Assembly (NCBI GenBank): GCA_017996075.1
Contig: JAGOHQ010000002.1
Span: forward strand, 1 to 17,922
Direction: 5' to 3'
Source: Aliarcobacter sp.
Lineage (GTDB): Bacteria > Campylobacterota > Campylobacteria > Campylobacterales > Arcobacteraceae
DNA length: 17,922 nt
Under the pieces are notes generated by a model. It was not told the origin of the DNA, ran no database searches, and was given only the letters and a program-made list of their open reading frames with translations. The translations under genes were made by a program, and so were the position numbers. Numbering within the stretch: position 1 is the stretch's first letter; each line of letters begins with the position of its first letter. Below are positions 1-8,303 of the stretch, one piece after another.

Positions 1-655
1 TGTAATTATTGGTCTATTTGGTCTTGTATACTTTGGAATAGCTGCACTTATGCAAGATGATATTAAAAGAATGTTTGCATACTCTTCAGCTTCACACTTA
101 AGTTTCATAGCTGCTGGTATTTTTTCATTAAACTCTTATGGTATAAATGGAGCTTTATATTTAATTATTGCTCACGCAATTGCTACAGGAGCCCTATTTT
201 TACTTGTAGGATTAATGCAAGAACAAACAGGATTTAAAACTATAAAAGATTTAGGTGGAATTGCAAAAAAAGCTCCTATTTTTACATTTGTTTTTGCTGT
301 TATGCTTTTTGCAAATGTTGGACTTCCAGGTACAAATGGATTTGTTTCTGAATTACTTATAATTTTTGGTGTATTTAACTTTAATATTTATCTAGGTGTT
401 ATTGCTGCTTTATCAGTTATTATTGGAGCTTCTTATATGCTTTGGATGTTTCAAAGAGCAATTTTGCAAGATAGACCAGAAGGTTCAGCTGAACTTAATA
501 TGAGAGATTTAAAAATCAAAGAGATTGTTGGACTTGTTCCATGGGTTGTTTTAGTGTTTATTATGGGATTTTATCCAGAAGTTTTTATAGATAAATTCGA
601 ACCAACAGTTACACACTACTTACAAGATATTTTACAAATTGGAGCAACAAGATGA
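1..655 (+). CDS. nuoM: NADH-quinone oxidoreductase subunit M, C-terminal part (5' end outside window)
   Basis: This is the C-terminal 217 residues of an antiporter-like membrane subunit of respiratory complex I, which pumps protons in the inner membrane. The reading frame is open from base 2, so the gene begins upstream of the window and the internal ATG at 50 is not its start. The protein is made of hydrophobic helices. It carries the conserved loop [19 protein letters not shown], typical of the Mrp/NuoM/NuoN family, and a later helix with an in-membrane glutamate (GFVSELLI, codon 350-352) that corresponds to the conserved Glu of the terminal proton channel in NuoM. Its TGA stop overlaps the nuoN start by 4 nt (ATGA at 652-655), so the two are translationally coupled. 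The next gene is clearly nuoN, which makes NuoM rather than NuoL the best call. Confidence 0.93.
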   Translation, partial: VIIGLFGLVYFGIAALMQDDIKRMFAYSSASHLSFIAAGIFSLNSYGINGALYLIIAHAIATGALFLLVGLMQEQTGFKTIKDLGGIAKKAPIFTFVFAVMLFANVGLPGTNGFVSELLIIFGVFNFNIYLGVIAALSVIIGASYMLWMFQRAILQDRPEGSAELNMRDLKIKEIVGLVPWVVLVFIMGFYPEVFIDKFEPTVTHYLQDILQIGATR

Positions 656-2169
656 GTAATTTTATTTATTTAATTCCAACTTTACTGGTTTTATTTGGAG
701 CTATTGCTCTGCTATTTATGAGTATGTATGAAAAAATTAGTGTAAAAAGTCATATTTTTGTATCTTCACTATTTTTAGTTATAGCTTTAGTATTTGCACT
801 TGTAAATGCAAATACTCTATATTCTATTCAACCTTATGATAGTTTTTTAAATAATGTTTTAACTTTTGATACTTTTTCAAATTTCTTTAATATTTTGTTA
901 ATTTTAGGTACTTTATTAACAATTTTAATTGGTGAGCACTATTTACAACATAGAAGTTATTTCAAAGGTGAATTTTTTAGTATTTTACTTTTTGCGTTAT
1001 TTGGAATGATGGTTTTAGCACAAGCAAATGAACTAATAACTGCATTTATTGCATTAGAAATTGCATCATTTAGTGTATATATCATGGTTGGCTACAATAG
1101 TGACGATTCAAAAAGAGTTGAAGCTATCTTTAAATATTTAGTGCTTGGTGCATTTATTGGTGCATTTTTCCTATTAGGACTTGTTTTAGTTTTTGGAACT
1201 GTTGCAAGTACAAATTTAGCAGATATTTATTCGTATATTCAAGCAAGTAATGGCTCAAACCTTGAGCTTTTATATGTTGGTTTAACTCTAATTTTATTTA
1301 CTTTCCTTTTCAAAATTGCAGCATTTCCTTTCCAATCTTGGGTACTAGATATCTATAGAGGTGCTCCTATGATTATTACAGCATATATGGCATCTACATT
1401 TAAAATTGCTATATTCTCATTTTTTATGAGATTAATCTTAGATTACATTGCTCCAATCATAGATTTCTGGGACACTATTTTACAAGTTGTAATTATTTTA
1501 ACTCTTCTATTTGGAACTTGGCTTGCTATTACTCAAGATATTGTAAAAAGAATGTTAGCAGCTTCTTCAATAGTTCACACAGGTTATTTACTTCTTGCAT
1601 TTATATCTTTAAGTTATGCAAATAATTCAATATTAAACATTGAAGCAGCTTACTCTATAATGTTTTATTTAATAGCTTATTTAGTATCAGCATTGGGTGC
1701 ATTTGGATTAGCTTCTCATATTATTTCAGAGACAAATATTAAAGTTACTTTTGATGACTTTAAAGGTTTAGCAAAACAAAGACCATTTTTAGCTGCAATG
1801 ATGACAATATTTATGTTATCACTTGCAGGAATTCCTGGAACTATTGGTTTTATAGGAAAAGTTTATGTGTTTACAGAAGCATTAAAAGCTGGATATGTTG
1901 CATTAGCAATTTTTGCAATTTTTGCAACAATAGTTTCAATGTACTACTATTTAAGATTAATTGCTGTTATGTATTTTTATCCTCCAAAAGATGAGTGCAT
2001 AAGCGAAGATTTCAACGACAGTAGAGTATCTACATATGCAATACTTTTTGTTGCAATTTTAACTGTTGTTGGTGGTATTGGTTCTGCTGTTGTATTCTTT
2101 ATTCCTGTATTAAATATTGATACTTTAATAAATTTTGCACAATTAGCTGTAAAATCTCTATTTTTATAG
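652..2169 (+). CDS. nuoN: NADH-quinone oxidoreductase subunit N
   Basis: NuoN is the smallest of the three antiporter-like proton-pumping subunits of complex I and normally the last gene of the nuo operon. The 505-residue product is of normal length and consists almost entirely of membrane helices. The charged residues expected inside the membrane are visible: Glu136 (IALEIASF), Lys221 ([10 protein letters not shown]), Lys251 (STFKIAIF) and Lys403 (GFIGKVYVF). These line up with Glu133, Lys217, Lys247 and Lys395 of the E. coli subunit. The family loop around residues 297-310 ([17 protein letters not shown]) is intact. The start overlaps the nuoM stop by 4 nt, so no independent ribosome binding site is needed. 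A hairpin about 35 nt after the stop fits the end of the operon. No electron-input subunits are visible in the window. Confidence 0.96.
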   Translation: MSNFIYLIPTLLVLFGAIALLFMSMYEKISVKSHIFVSSLFLVIALVFALVNANTLYSIQPYDSFLNNVLTFDTFSNFFNILLILGTLLTILIGEHYLQHRSYFKGEFFSILLFALFGMMVLAQANELITAFIALEIASFSVYIMVGYNSDDSKRVEAIFKYLVLGAFIGAFFLLGLVLVFGTVASTNLADIYSYIQASNGSNLELLYVGLTLILFTFLFKIAAFPFQSWVLDIYRGAPMIITAYMASTFKIAIFSFFMRLILDYIAPIIDFWDTILQVVIILTLLFGTWLAITQDIVKRMLAASSIVHTGYLLLAFISLSYANNSILNIEAAYSIMFYLIAYLVSALGAFGLASHIISETNIKVTFDDFKGLAKQRPFLAAMMTIFMLSLAGIPGTIGFIGKVYVFTEALKAGYVALAIFAIFATIVSMYYYLRLIAVMYFYPPKDECISEDFNDSRVSTYAILFVAILTVVGGIGSAVVFFIPVLNIDTLINFAQLAVKSLFL

Positions 2170-2204
2170 TGAGTATTTTAGTAACACTATAAAACTTTCT
2201 TTTA

Positions 2205-2242
2205 ACATTTAGTCCACTGAAAATGGGCTAAATGTCACTTTT
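2205..2242 (+). terminator. Probable intrinsic terminator after nuoN
   Basis: The arms 2205-2215 and 2225-2235 (ACATTTAGTCC / GGGCTAAATGT) can form an 11-bp stem with one G-U wobble and a 9-nt loop. A short T tract (2239-2242) follows after three bases. It lies between the end of nuoN and the frd promoter, where the nuo operon should end. The U tract is short, so termination may be incomplete. Confidence 0.6.
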
Positions 2243-2305
2243 CTACAATCTTTTATATTTTTTTAACAAAAAGCTTTTTTATTGATTAATTTTAAACCTA
2301 TAATT

Positions 2306-2314
2306 TGATATTAT
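2306..2314 (+). promoter_or_regulatory. Extended -10 promoter element for frdCAB
   Basis: TGATATTAT at 2306-2314 matches the extended -10 form (TGnTATAAT, one mismatch) favoured by the housekeeping sigma factor of Campylobacterota. It lies about 35 nt before the frdC start, with a good ribosome binding site (AAAAGGA, ending at 2343) between them. An overlapping TATAAT at 2299-2304 is an alternative -10. No convincing -35 is present, which is normal in this group. The transcription start is inferred, not shown. Confidence 0.55.
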
Positions 2315-2349
2315 GTTGTGAAATCTAAATCTAAAGAAAAGGATAGCAA

Positions 2350-3150
2350 ATGAGTGACCTAGTAGAGGGTTATTTAGGGAAAACCGTAGAAGGGAAAAAA
2401 AGTAGATTACCTGCAAAACTTGACTTTATTCAAAGTTTTACAGGTGGTTTTTTAGCTTTATTTATGTGGGCGCATATGATGCTTGTTGCATCAATATTGG
2501 TGTCAAATGATTTTATGTACCAAGTTACAAAATTATTAGAAGGTAGCTTTATATTTGAAGATGGAAATCCTCTTTTAGTATCTATTGCTGCGCTTGTTAT
2601 TTTTGTTATTTTTATTGTTCATGCTGCTTTAGGAATGAGAAAATTACCAGGTAACTTTAAGCAGTATCAAGTAATAAAAGCTCATGCAAAAAGTATGGGA
2701 CATGATGATACAAAATTATGGTTTACACAAGCATTTACAGGATTTGCAATGTTCTTCCTAGGATCAGTGCATTTGTATGTAATTATGACTCACCCAGATC
2801 AAATAGGACCTTACGAAAGTAGTGCAAGAGTTTGGGATGAATATATGTGGCCACTATATATTCTTTTATTATTAGCTGTTGAATTCCATGGAACAATTGG
2901 TCTTTATAGACTTTGTGTAAAATGGGGATGGTTTGATGGAGAAAACCCAAAAGCAACAAGAAAAGCACTTAAAAAACTTAAATGGGCATTAACAGTATTT
3001 TTCTTAGTTTTAGGATTTGCATCACTTGCTGCTTATATGAAAATTGGTTACGAAAACTCTAAAAATAATGTTCCTAGAGATTCATTCAAACCATCTGCAC
3101 ATATTATGAATTATGACTTAAAAACTAAAAGTGTTGGAGGAATCGCATAA
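2350..3150 (+). CDS. frdC: Fumarate reductase dihaem cytochrome b subunit
   Basis: FrdC anchors the fumarate reductase catalytic subunits to the inner membrane and passes electrons from menaquinol through two b haems. The 266-residue protein has about five membrane helices. The four axial haem ligands of the Wolinella succinogenes enzyme (His44, 93, 143, 182) are present here as His42, His91, His141 and His180, a constant offset of two. Glu64 matches Wolinella Glu66, the residue needed for menaquinol oxidation, and Glu178 matches Glu180 of the transmembrane proton (E) pathway. A purine-rich ribosome site sits about 7 nt before the ATG. The stop overlaps the frdA start by one base (TAATG). The order C-A-B is the usual epsilonproteobacterial one. 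The name sdhC is sometimes used, because these enzymes can run in either direction. Confidence 0.96.
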   Translation: MSDLVEGYLGKTVEGKKSRLPAKLDFIQSFTGGFLALFMWAHMMLVASILVSNDFMYQVTKLLEGSFIFEDGNPLLVSIAALVIFVIFIVHAALGMRKLPGNFKQYQVIKAHAKSMGHDDTKLWFTQAFTGFAMFFLGSVHLYVIMTHPDQIGPYESSARVWDEYMWPLYILLLLAVEFHGTIGLYRLCVKWGWFDGENPKATRKALKKLKWALTVFFLVLGFASLAAYMKIGYENSKNNVPRDSFKPSAHIMNYDLKTKSVGGIA

Positions 3151-5135
3151 TGAAAATTAATTACTGTGATGCATTAGTAATTGGTGGTGGATTAGCAGGT
3201 CTTAGAGCTGCTGTTGCTGCACAAAAAAAGGGATTAAGTACAGTTGTTTTATCTTTGGTTCCAGTTAAAAGATCTCATAGTGCTGCTGCTCAAGGTGGTA
3301 TGCAAGCGTCTTTAGGAAACTCTAAAATGTCTGATGGTGATAATGAGGATTTACACTTTGCAGATACTGTAAAAGGTAGTGACTGGGGATGTGATCAAGA
3401 TGTTGCTAGAATGTTTGTTCACACTGCACCAAAAGCAATTAGAGAACTTGCAAGTTGGGGTGTACCTTGGAGTAGAGTTGAAAAAGGTACAAGAGAAGCT
3501 GTTATAAACGCTAAAAAAACAACTATCACTGAAGATGAAGATAGACATGGATTAATCACATCAAGAGATTTTGGTGGTACTAAAAAATGGAGAACTTGTT
3601 ATACAGCAGATGCTACAGGTCACACTATGCTTTTTGGTGTTGCAAATGAAGCATTAAGACATGATGTTGATATTAGAGATAGAAAAGAAGCTTTAAGCTT
3701 AATTCATGAAAATGGAAGATGTTATGGAGCAATAGTAAGAGATTTAATTACTGGTGAACTAGAAGCTTATGTTGCAAAAGGTACATGTATAGCAACTGGT
3801 GGATACGGAAGAGTATTTAAACAGACAACAAATGCTGTTATTTGTGAAGGAACAGGTGCAGCAATTGCTCTTGAAACTGGAATTGCAACTTTAGGAAATA
3901 TGGAAGCTGTTCAGTTCCATCCAACTCCAATTGTACCATCTGGTATTTTATTAACAGAAGGTTGTAGAGGAGATGGTGGAATCTTAAGAGACGTTGATGG
4001 TCATAGATTTATGCCAGATTACGAACCAGAGAAAAAAGAATTAGCATCAAGAGACGTTGTTTCAAGAAGAATGATTGAGCATATTAGAAATGGTAAAGGT
4101 GTTCCCTCTCCTTATGGATACCACGTATGGTTAGATATTTCTATTTTGGGAAGAGAGCATATTGAGAAAAACTTAAGAGACGTTCAAGAGATTTGTCAAA
4201 TTTTCAACGGAATAGATCCAGCTGATGAGGGTCCAAAAGGTTGGGCTCCAGTTCTACCAATGCAACACTACTCAATGGGTGGAATTAGAACAAAACCAAC
4301 TGGTGAATCTCAAAATCTAGCAGGACTGTTTGCTTGTGGCGAAGCTGCTTGTTGGGATATGCATGGATTTAATAGACTTGGAGGAAATAGTGTTTCTGAA
4401 ACAGTTGTTGCTGGTATGATTATTGGTAACTACTTTGCTGATTATTGTTTAGCAAATGATGTAACAATTCCTACAAAAACTGTACAAAAGTTTTTAGATG
4501 AGCAAGATAAATATTTAGATGAACTTCTAGCTTATGAAGGTAGTGAAGATATTTTCAAAATTAAAAACAGAATGAAACAACTAATGGATGATAAAGTTGG
4601 TATTTTTAGAAGTGGAGAGCCACTAAAAGAAGCTGTTGAAGAATTAAAAGAACTTTTAGCTAAAACTAAAAAAATTAACATTAAATCAAAAGAGAGAGCT
4701 GGAAATCCTGAACTTGAAGAAGCTTATAGAGTTCCTATGATGTTAAAAGTAGCACTTTGTGTTGCTAAAGGGGCAAGAGAGAGAACTGAATCAAGAGGTG
4801 CTCACTATAGAGAAGATTTTTTAATGAGAGATGATAAAAATTGGTTAAATAGAACTCTTACATCTTGGCCAAATAAAAATGATATGGAACCAACTATTAC
4901 TTATGAACCACTTGATATTATGAAAATGGAAATGCCTCCTGCATTTAGAGGATATGGTGCAAAAGGTATGATTATTGAGCATGAATTATCAGCAGTTAGA
5001 CAAGAGCAAGTTGATAGTATAACTGAGAAAATGGAATCTGAAGGAAAAGATAGACATCAAATTCAAGACGCATTAATGCCATTTGATTTACCAATGAACT
5101 ATAAAGAGAAAAATGAAAGAGCAGGAGATAAATAA
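3150..5135 (+). CDS. frdA: Fumarate reductase flavoprotein subunit
   Basis: FrdA is the cytoplasmic catalytic subunit that reduces fumarate to succinate on covalently bound FAD. The 661-residue protein has the dinucleotide-binding [10 protein letters not shown] at 12-21 and the FAD attachment histidine at position 43 ([11 protein letters not shown]), the same number as in Wolinella FrdA. Active-site residues also keep the Wolinella numbering: His257 ([11 protein letters not shown]) and Arg301 ([11 protein letters not shown]), the proton-donating arginine. Further on, the QHYSMGG segment and Arg409 ([10 protein letters not shown]) complete the dicarboxylate site. The length is normal and no residue expected for activity is missing. 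It shares one base with the preceding and following genes, giving strong translational coupling across frdCAB. It is the soluble cytoplasmic type: there is no twin-arginine signal as in the periplasmic MfrA type. Confidence 0.97.
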   Translation: MKINYCDALVIGGGLAGLRAAVAAQKKGLSTVVLSLVPVKRSHSAAAQGGMQASLGNSKMSDGDNEDLHFADTVKGSDWGCDQDVARMFVHTAPKAIRELASWGVPWSRVEKGTREAVINAKKTTITEDEDRHGLITSRDFGGTKKWRTCYTADATGHTMLFGVANEALRHDVDIRDRKEALSLIHENGRCYGAIVRDLITGELEAYVAKGTCIATGGYGRVFKQTTNAVICEGTGAAIALETGIATLGNMEAVQFHPTPIVPSGILLTEGCRGDGGILRDVDGHRFMPDYEPEKKELASRDVVSRRMIEHIRNGKGVPSPYGYHVWLDISILGREHIEKNLRDVQEICQIFNGIDPADEGPKGWAPVLPMQHYSMGGIRTKPTGESQNLAGLFACGEAACWDMHGFNRLGGNSVSETVVAGMIIGNYFADYCLANDVTIPTKTVQKFLDEQDKYLDELLAYEGSEDIFKIKNRMKQLMDDKVGIFRSGEPLKEAVEELKELLAKTKKINIKSKERAGNPELEEAYRVPMMLKVALCVAKGARERTESRGAHYREDFLMRDDKNWLNRTLTSWPNKNDMEPTITYEPLDIMKMEMPPAFRGYGAKGMIIEHELSAVRQEQVDSITEKMESEGKDRHQIQDALMPFDLPMNYKEKNERAGDK

Positions 5136-5866
5136 TGAGCACGCAAAAAGGTAGAGAAATTACAATTTCAGTTCTTAAATATAATCCTAGAAGTAAGGTT
5201 TCAAAACCTCACTTCGTTGAATATAAGTTAGAAGAGACACCAGGTATGACTCTTTTTATTGCTCTAACTCAAATAAGAGAGTTTCATGACCCTGATTTAT
5301 CTTTTGACTTTGTTTGTAGAGCTGGAATTTGTGGAAGTTGTGGAATGATGGTAAATGGAAAACCGGCATTAGGTTGTAGAACATTAATCGCAAACTATCC
5401 AACTGGAAAATTACAATTAATGCCAATGCCTGCATTTGAACTAATCAAAGATTTATCAGTAAATACTGGTAAATGGATGGATAGTATGAGTAAAAGAGTT
5501 GAATCTTGGGTTCACTCAAATCATGAAGTAGATATATCAAAACTTGAAGATAGAATTGAACCAAAAGTTGCAAATGATACTTTTGAACTTGATAGATGTA
5601 TTGAGTGTGGTATTTGTGTTGCATCTTGTGGAACAATGTTAATGAGACCAAACTTTGTTGGACCTGTTGGGCTAAATAGAGTTGCAAGATTTGAAATAGA
5701 TCCACACGATAGTAGAACAGCTGAAGATTTCTATGAACTAATTGGTGATGATGATGGAGTATTTGGTTGTATGTCACTTATGGCTTGTGAAGACCATTGT
5801 CCAAAACATTTACCACTACAAAATAAAATTGCTTACTTAAGAAGAAAATTAGTAGCACTTAGATAG
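5135..5866 (+). CDS. frdB: Fumarate reductase iron-sulfur subunit
   Basis: FrdB carries electrons from the haem subunit to the flavoprotein through three iron-sulfur clusters. The 243 residues show all three ligand sets. Cys61, 66, 69 and 81 ([10 protein letters not shown]) hold the plant-type [2Fe-2S] cluster. Cys155, 158 and 161 ([12 protein letters not shown]) with Cys222 hold the [4Fe-4S] cluster. Cys165, 212 and 218 hold the [3Fe-4S] cluster. This assignment of the last seven cysteines follows the family pattern. Length and spacing are those of the Wolinella protein within a few residues. The start overlaps the frdA stop by one base. Two hairpins follow within 80 nt, ending the respiratory operon before the GTPase genes. 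Confidence 0.97.
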   Translation: MSTQKGREITISVLKYNPRSKVSKPHFVEYKLEETPGMTLFIALTQIREFHDPDLSFDFVCRAGICGSCGMMVNGKPALGCRTLIANYPTGKLQLMPMPAFELIKDLSVNTGKWMDSMSKRVESWVHSNHEVDISKLEDRIEPKVANDTFELDRCIECGICVASCGTMLMRPNFVGPVGLNRVARFEIDPHDSRTAEDFYELIGDDDGVFGCMSLMACEDHCPKHLPLQNKIAYLRRKLVALR

Positions 5867-5868
5867 TT

Positions 5869-5895
5869 ATTTATGAAGGTTTTACCTTCATAAAT
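5869..5895 (+). terminator. Perfect hairpin directly after frdB
   Basis: The arms 5869-5880 and 5884-5895 (ATTTATGAAGGT / ACCTTCATAAAT) form a perfect 12-bp stem around a TTT loop, starting two bases after the frdB stop. No T tract follows, so this hairpin alone is more likely an mRNA 3' end stabiliser or a weak terminator. It is the first of two tandem hairpins. Confidence 0.5.
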
Positions 5896-5906
5896 CTAAA
5901 TAATAG

Positions 5907-5944
5907 AAAAAGTTAAATATCATTATGGATATTTAACTTTTTTT
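5907..5944 (+). terminator. Strong intrinsic terminator of the frd operon
   Basis: The arms 5907-5921 and 5928-5942 (AAAAAGTTAAATATC / GATATTTAACTTTTT) form a perfect 15-bp stem with a 6-nt loop, and the T tract runs from 5938 to 5944. The A tract on the other side would let it work on the opposite strand too. It ends only 16 nt before the ATG of the next gene, leaving little room for a separate promoter. Confidence 0.8.
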
Positions 5945-5960
5945 ATTTAGGAGAGAATGA

Positions 5961-8303
5961 ATGAGTTTATCAAATGACTACTTTTTGTTGTACCATGGTA
6001 TTAGTTTTCAGAAGAATTTAGAGATTGAGCCTCTTGATGTAATTTTAGATGATAACTCTTTTACAATATTTGCATTAATTATTAGTGCAAATAGAAAAAA
6101 CTATGATAAATACCTAAATCTAAGCTCCTTTAAAAAACTTTGCCAAGAAATAAATATTAAAACTCCATCAAATATAAATGAGTTTTATGATATTCAAAAC
6201 AGTATTGTTGAATTAATTTATGAAAAGGGTTCTAAAAATTTAATAACAACTTTAATTGAATCATTTGAGTATTTAAACAATCAAAATATATTAAATACAG
6301 AAAGTTTTAAAAAACTAATATCACTATTTGAAAATAAAAATATAGAAGATAGTGATTTAGAACATGTAAAAAAAGTTGAAAACGAGAGCAAAACACCATT
6401 TAAAGAGCTAAAAGTTATTATTGAAAATACTTTAAATGAACTAAAAACAGAACTAAAAAGCAAAGAAATTTTACTAGAACTTGAAGATATAAACTCTTAT
6501 ATGAATAATCAAAAATTCTCTATTGGAATAACAGGTGTTATGAATGCTGGGAAATCTACAATGCTAAATGCACTTATGGGAAAAGAGATTTTAGGAAGTG
6601 CTGTTGTTCCTGAAACTGCAAATTTGACTATAGTAAAACATAATCCAACTGATAGTGCAAAAGTTTTTTACTGGAACAAAAAAGAGTGGCAAAAAATTGA
6701 GGATAGTGCCAATAGTTTAGAAAGCATGAGAGATTTTGTAGATGAAACAAATAAAATTTTTGGTGAAAATCTAAAAAATTATGTAAGAGAAACTTCAAGA
6801 TTTGATGAAGTTGATATAAATGACTTAAAATCTTATACTTCTGCAGAGCATAGTCAAAAAAAATGTAATCTTGTAAAATATGTTGAACTTGGAAGCAATC
6901 TTAAATTTTTAAGTGATGGAATAGAAATAGTTGATACTCCAGGTCTTGATGACCCAGTTATTCAAAGAGAAGAGATTACAAAAGAGTATATTAGTAAGTG
7001 TGACATGATGATGCACCTTATGAATGTATCTCAAAGTGCTACTTTAAAAGATGTCGAATTTATTATAGACGCAGTTTTATATCAAAATATCTCAAAACTT
7101 TTAGTTGTAATTACAAGAGCTGATACTGTAAGTAAGAAAAATCTAGATGAAGTTATACAATACACTAAAACATCGATACAAAGACAACTAAAAGCTCAAA
7201 ATAAAGACTCTCAACTAGACCATATTTTAAAAACTATAAAATTCATTCCAATATCAGGTTATATGGCACTTTTGCATAGAACAGGAAGAGAAAAAGAAGC
7301 ACTAGAAGCTGGATTTACTTTAGAAGATACAGGAATTTTAGAGATAGAAAATTATCTAATGGAGAGTCTATTTGGGACTTCTTCTGCTAAAGGAGACTTA
7401 GTAATTCAATCAGCAAAAACTCAAATTAATAGAGTTTTAGAGAAACAAATAGGATTTAATCACTATGAACTAACTTTATTAAATAAATCAAAAGATGAGC
7501 TTGAACTAGAATTAATAGAATTTAATAAGAAAAAAGATACAAATAAAAAAATTCTTTCTTCTATGAATGAAGATATAAATTACTACAAAAATGATGCTAA
7601 ATCATATATAGACTCTTTAGAAACATTTTTACAAAGTGAGCTATTTGAACTTCAAAATATAATAAAACAAAGGGTTGTAAATGATACTAGATACTCTTTG
7701 GAAAAAACAAAAAAACGACCTGAAAATGCAAGAGTAAAAGTTATTGTTGAAACTGCAATTAAAGATGGAATTATTGATGTTATAAGAGATTATAGATATA
7801 AATTTATCAAAAAATCTCAAACAATAGGTGAACAATGTGAACAAAAATATCATGATTTAGGTTTTCTAATTGGACACAAAAATGAAAATTTTGATGCTAG
7901 AGGATTTTTTCAAGAAGATTTTAAAAGTGGTTTTTTAACTTCAAACAATGAAATTATGGTTAATCAAATAATTTTAGCTGTAACAAATGCAAAGGAAACA
8001 AAACTAAACGAACTTGATAGAAATATAGAGGATATAGTAAAAAATCAATTTAAAGCTATTGAAGAGGATATTAAAATAAAAGCAAAAAAAGTTAGTTCAA
8101 TTTTAATTGAAACCTTTTTTAATACATTAAATGCACCTCTAAAAGAGTTTGAGCAAAGATTGATAAATGAAGAGGCAACTTTGGAAGAAAAAATTTCAAC
8201 ATTTGAAGAAAATGAGAAAAATAAAGCTGAATTATCTATAGATTTACACAAAAATATCAAAAAACTTGAAAGTATTATGTCAAATATCAAAGGATTAAAC
8301 TAA
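5961..8303 (+). CDS. Dynamin-like GTPase, first of a pair (DLP1-type)
   Basis: This is a large dynamin-family GTPase of 780 residues, of the class that assembles on or tethers membranes. An N-terminal region of about 185 residues, partly helical and of no recognised family, precedes the GTPase domain. The GTPase motifs are G1 at 192-199 (GVMNAGKS), G3 at 325-328 (DTPG) and G4 at 385-388 (TRAD). The remaining ~370 residues are rich in Lys, Glu, Asn and Leu and are predicted helical, as in the stalk and bundle regions of bacterial dynamins. I see no transmembrane segment or signal peptide. The ribosome site TAGGAGAG precedes the ATG by about 6 nt. The stop overlaps the next GTPase by one base. 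In Campylobacter jejuni the homologous position after frdCAB holds Cj0411 and Cj0412, a heteromeric dynamin-like pair shown to tether membranes. Equivalence here is inferred from synteny and motifs; the cellular role remains uncertain. Confidence 0.85.
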   Translation: MSLSNDYFLLYHGISFQKNLEIEPLDVILDDNSFTIFALIISANRKNYDKYLNLSSFKKLCQEINIKTPSNINEFYDIQNSIVELIYEKGSKNLITTLIESFEYLNNQNILNTESFKKLISLFENKNIEDSDLEHVKKVENESKTPFKELKVIIENTLNELKTELKSKEILLELEDINSYMNNQKFSIGITGVMNAGKSTMLNALMGKEILGSAVVPETANLTIVKHNPTDSAKVFYWNKKEWQKIEDSANSLESMRDFVDETNKIFGENLKNYVRETSRFDEVDINDLKSYTSAEHSQKKCNLVKYVELGSNLKFLSDGIEIVDTPGLDDPVIQREEITKEYISKCDMMMHLMNVSQSATLKDVEFIIDAVLYQNISKLLVVITRADTVSKKNLDEVIQYTKTSIQRQLKAQNKDSQLDHILKTIKFIPISGYMALLHRTGREKEALEAGFTLEDTGILEIENYLMESLFGTSSAKGDLVIQSAKTQINRVLEKQIGFNHYELTLLNKSKDELELELIEFNKKKDTNKKILSSMNEDINYYKNDAKSYIDSLETFLQSELFELQNIIKQRVVNDTRYSLEKTKKRPENARVKVIVETAIKDGIIDVIRDYRYKFIKKSQTIGEQCEQKYHDLGFLIGHKNENFDARGFFQEDFKSGFLTSNNEIMVNQIILAVTNAKETKLNELDRNIEDIVKNQFKAIEEDIKIKAKKVSSILIETFFNTLNAPLKEFEQRLINEEATLEEKISTFEENEKNKAELSIDLHKNIKKLESIMSNIKGLN

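Noticed and set aside
50..655. ATG at 50 as the start of a 201-residue gene
   Set aside because: The frame stays open to base 2 with typical NuoM residues before it, so the ATG is internal to nuoM.
2170..2349. Small RNA or riboswitch in the nuoN-frdC gap
   Set aside because: The only structure seen is the terminator-like hairpin at 2205-2235. The rest is low-complexity AT sequence with a promoter.
5445..5777. 110-codon open frame on the - strand inside frdB
   Set aside because: It lies opposite a fully conserved iron-sulfur gene. Its product is a run of Gln, His, Leu and Tyr residues with no domain, as expected for the antisense of AT-rich coding sequence.
7641..8290. Antisense open frames of 70 and 81 codons inside the first GTPase gene
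   Set aside because: They are Phe/Ser/Ile-rich mirror frames of a Lys/Glu-rich coding region, with no sign of selection or ribosome sites.
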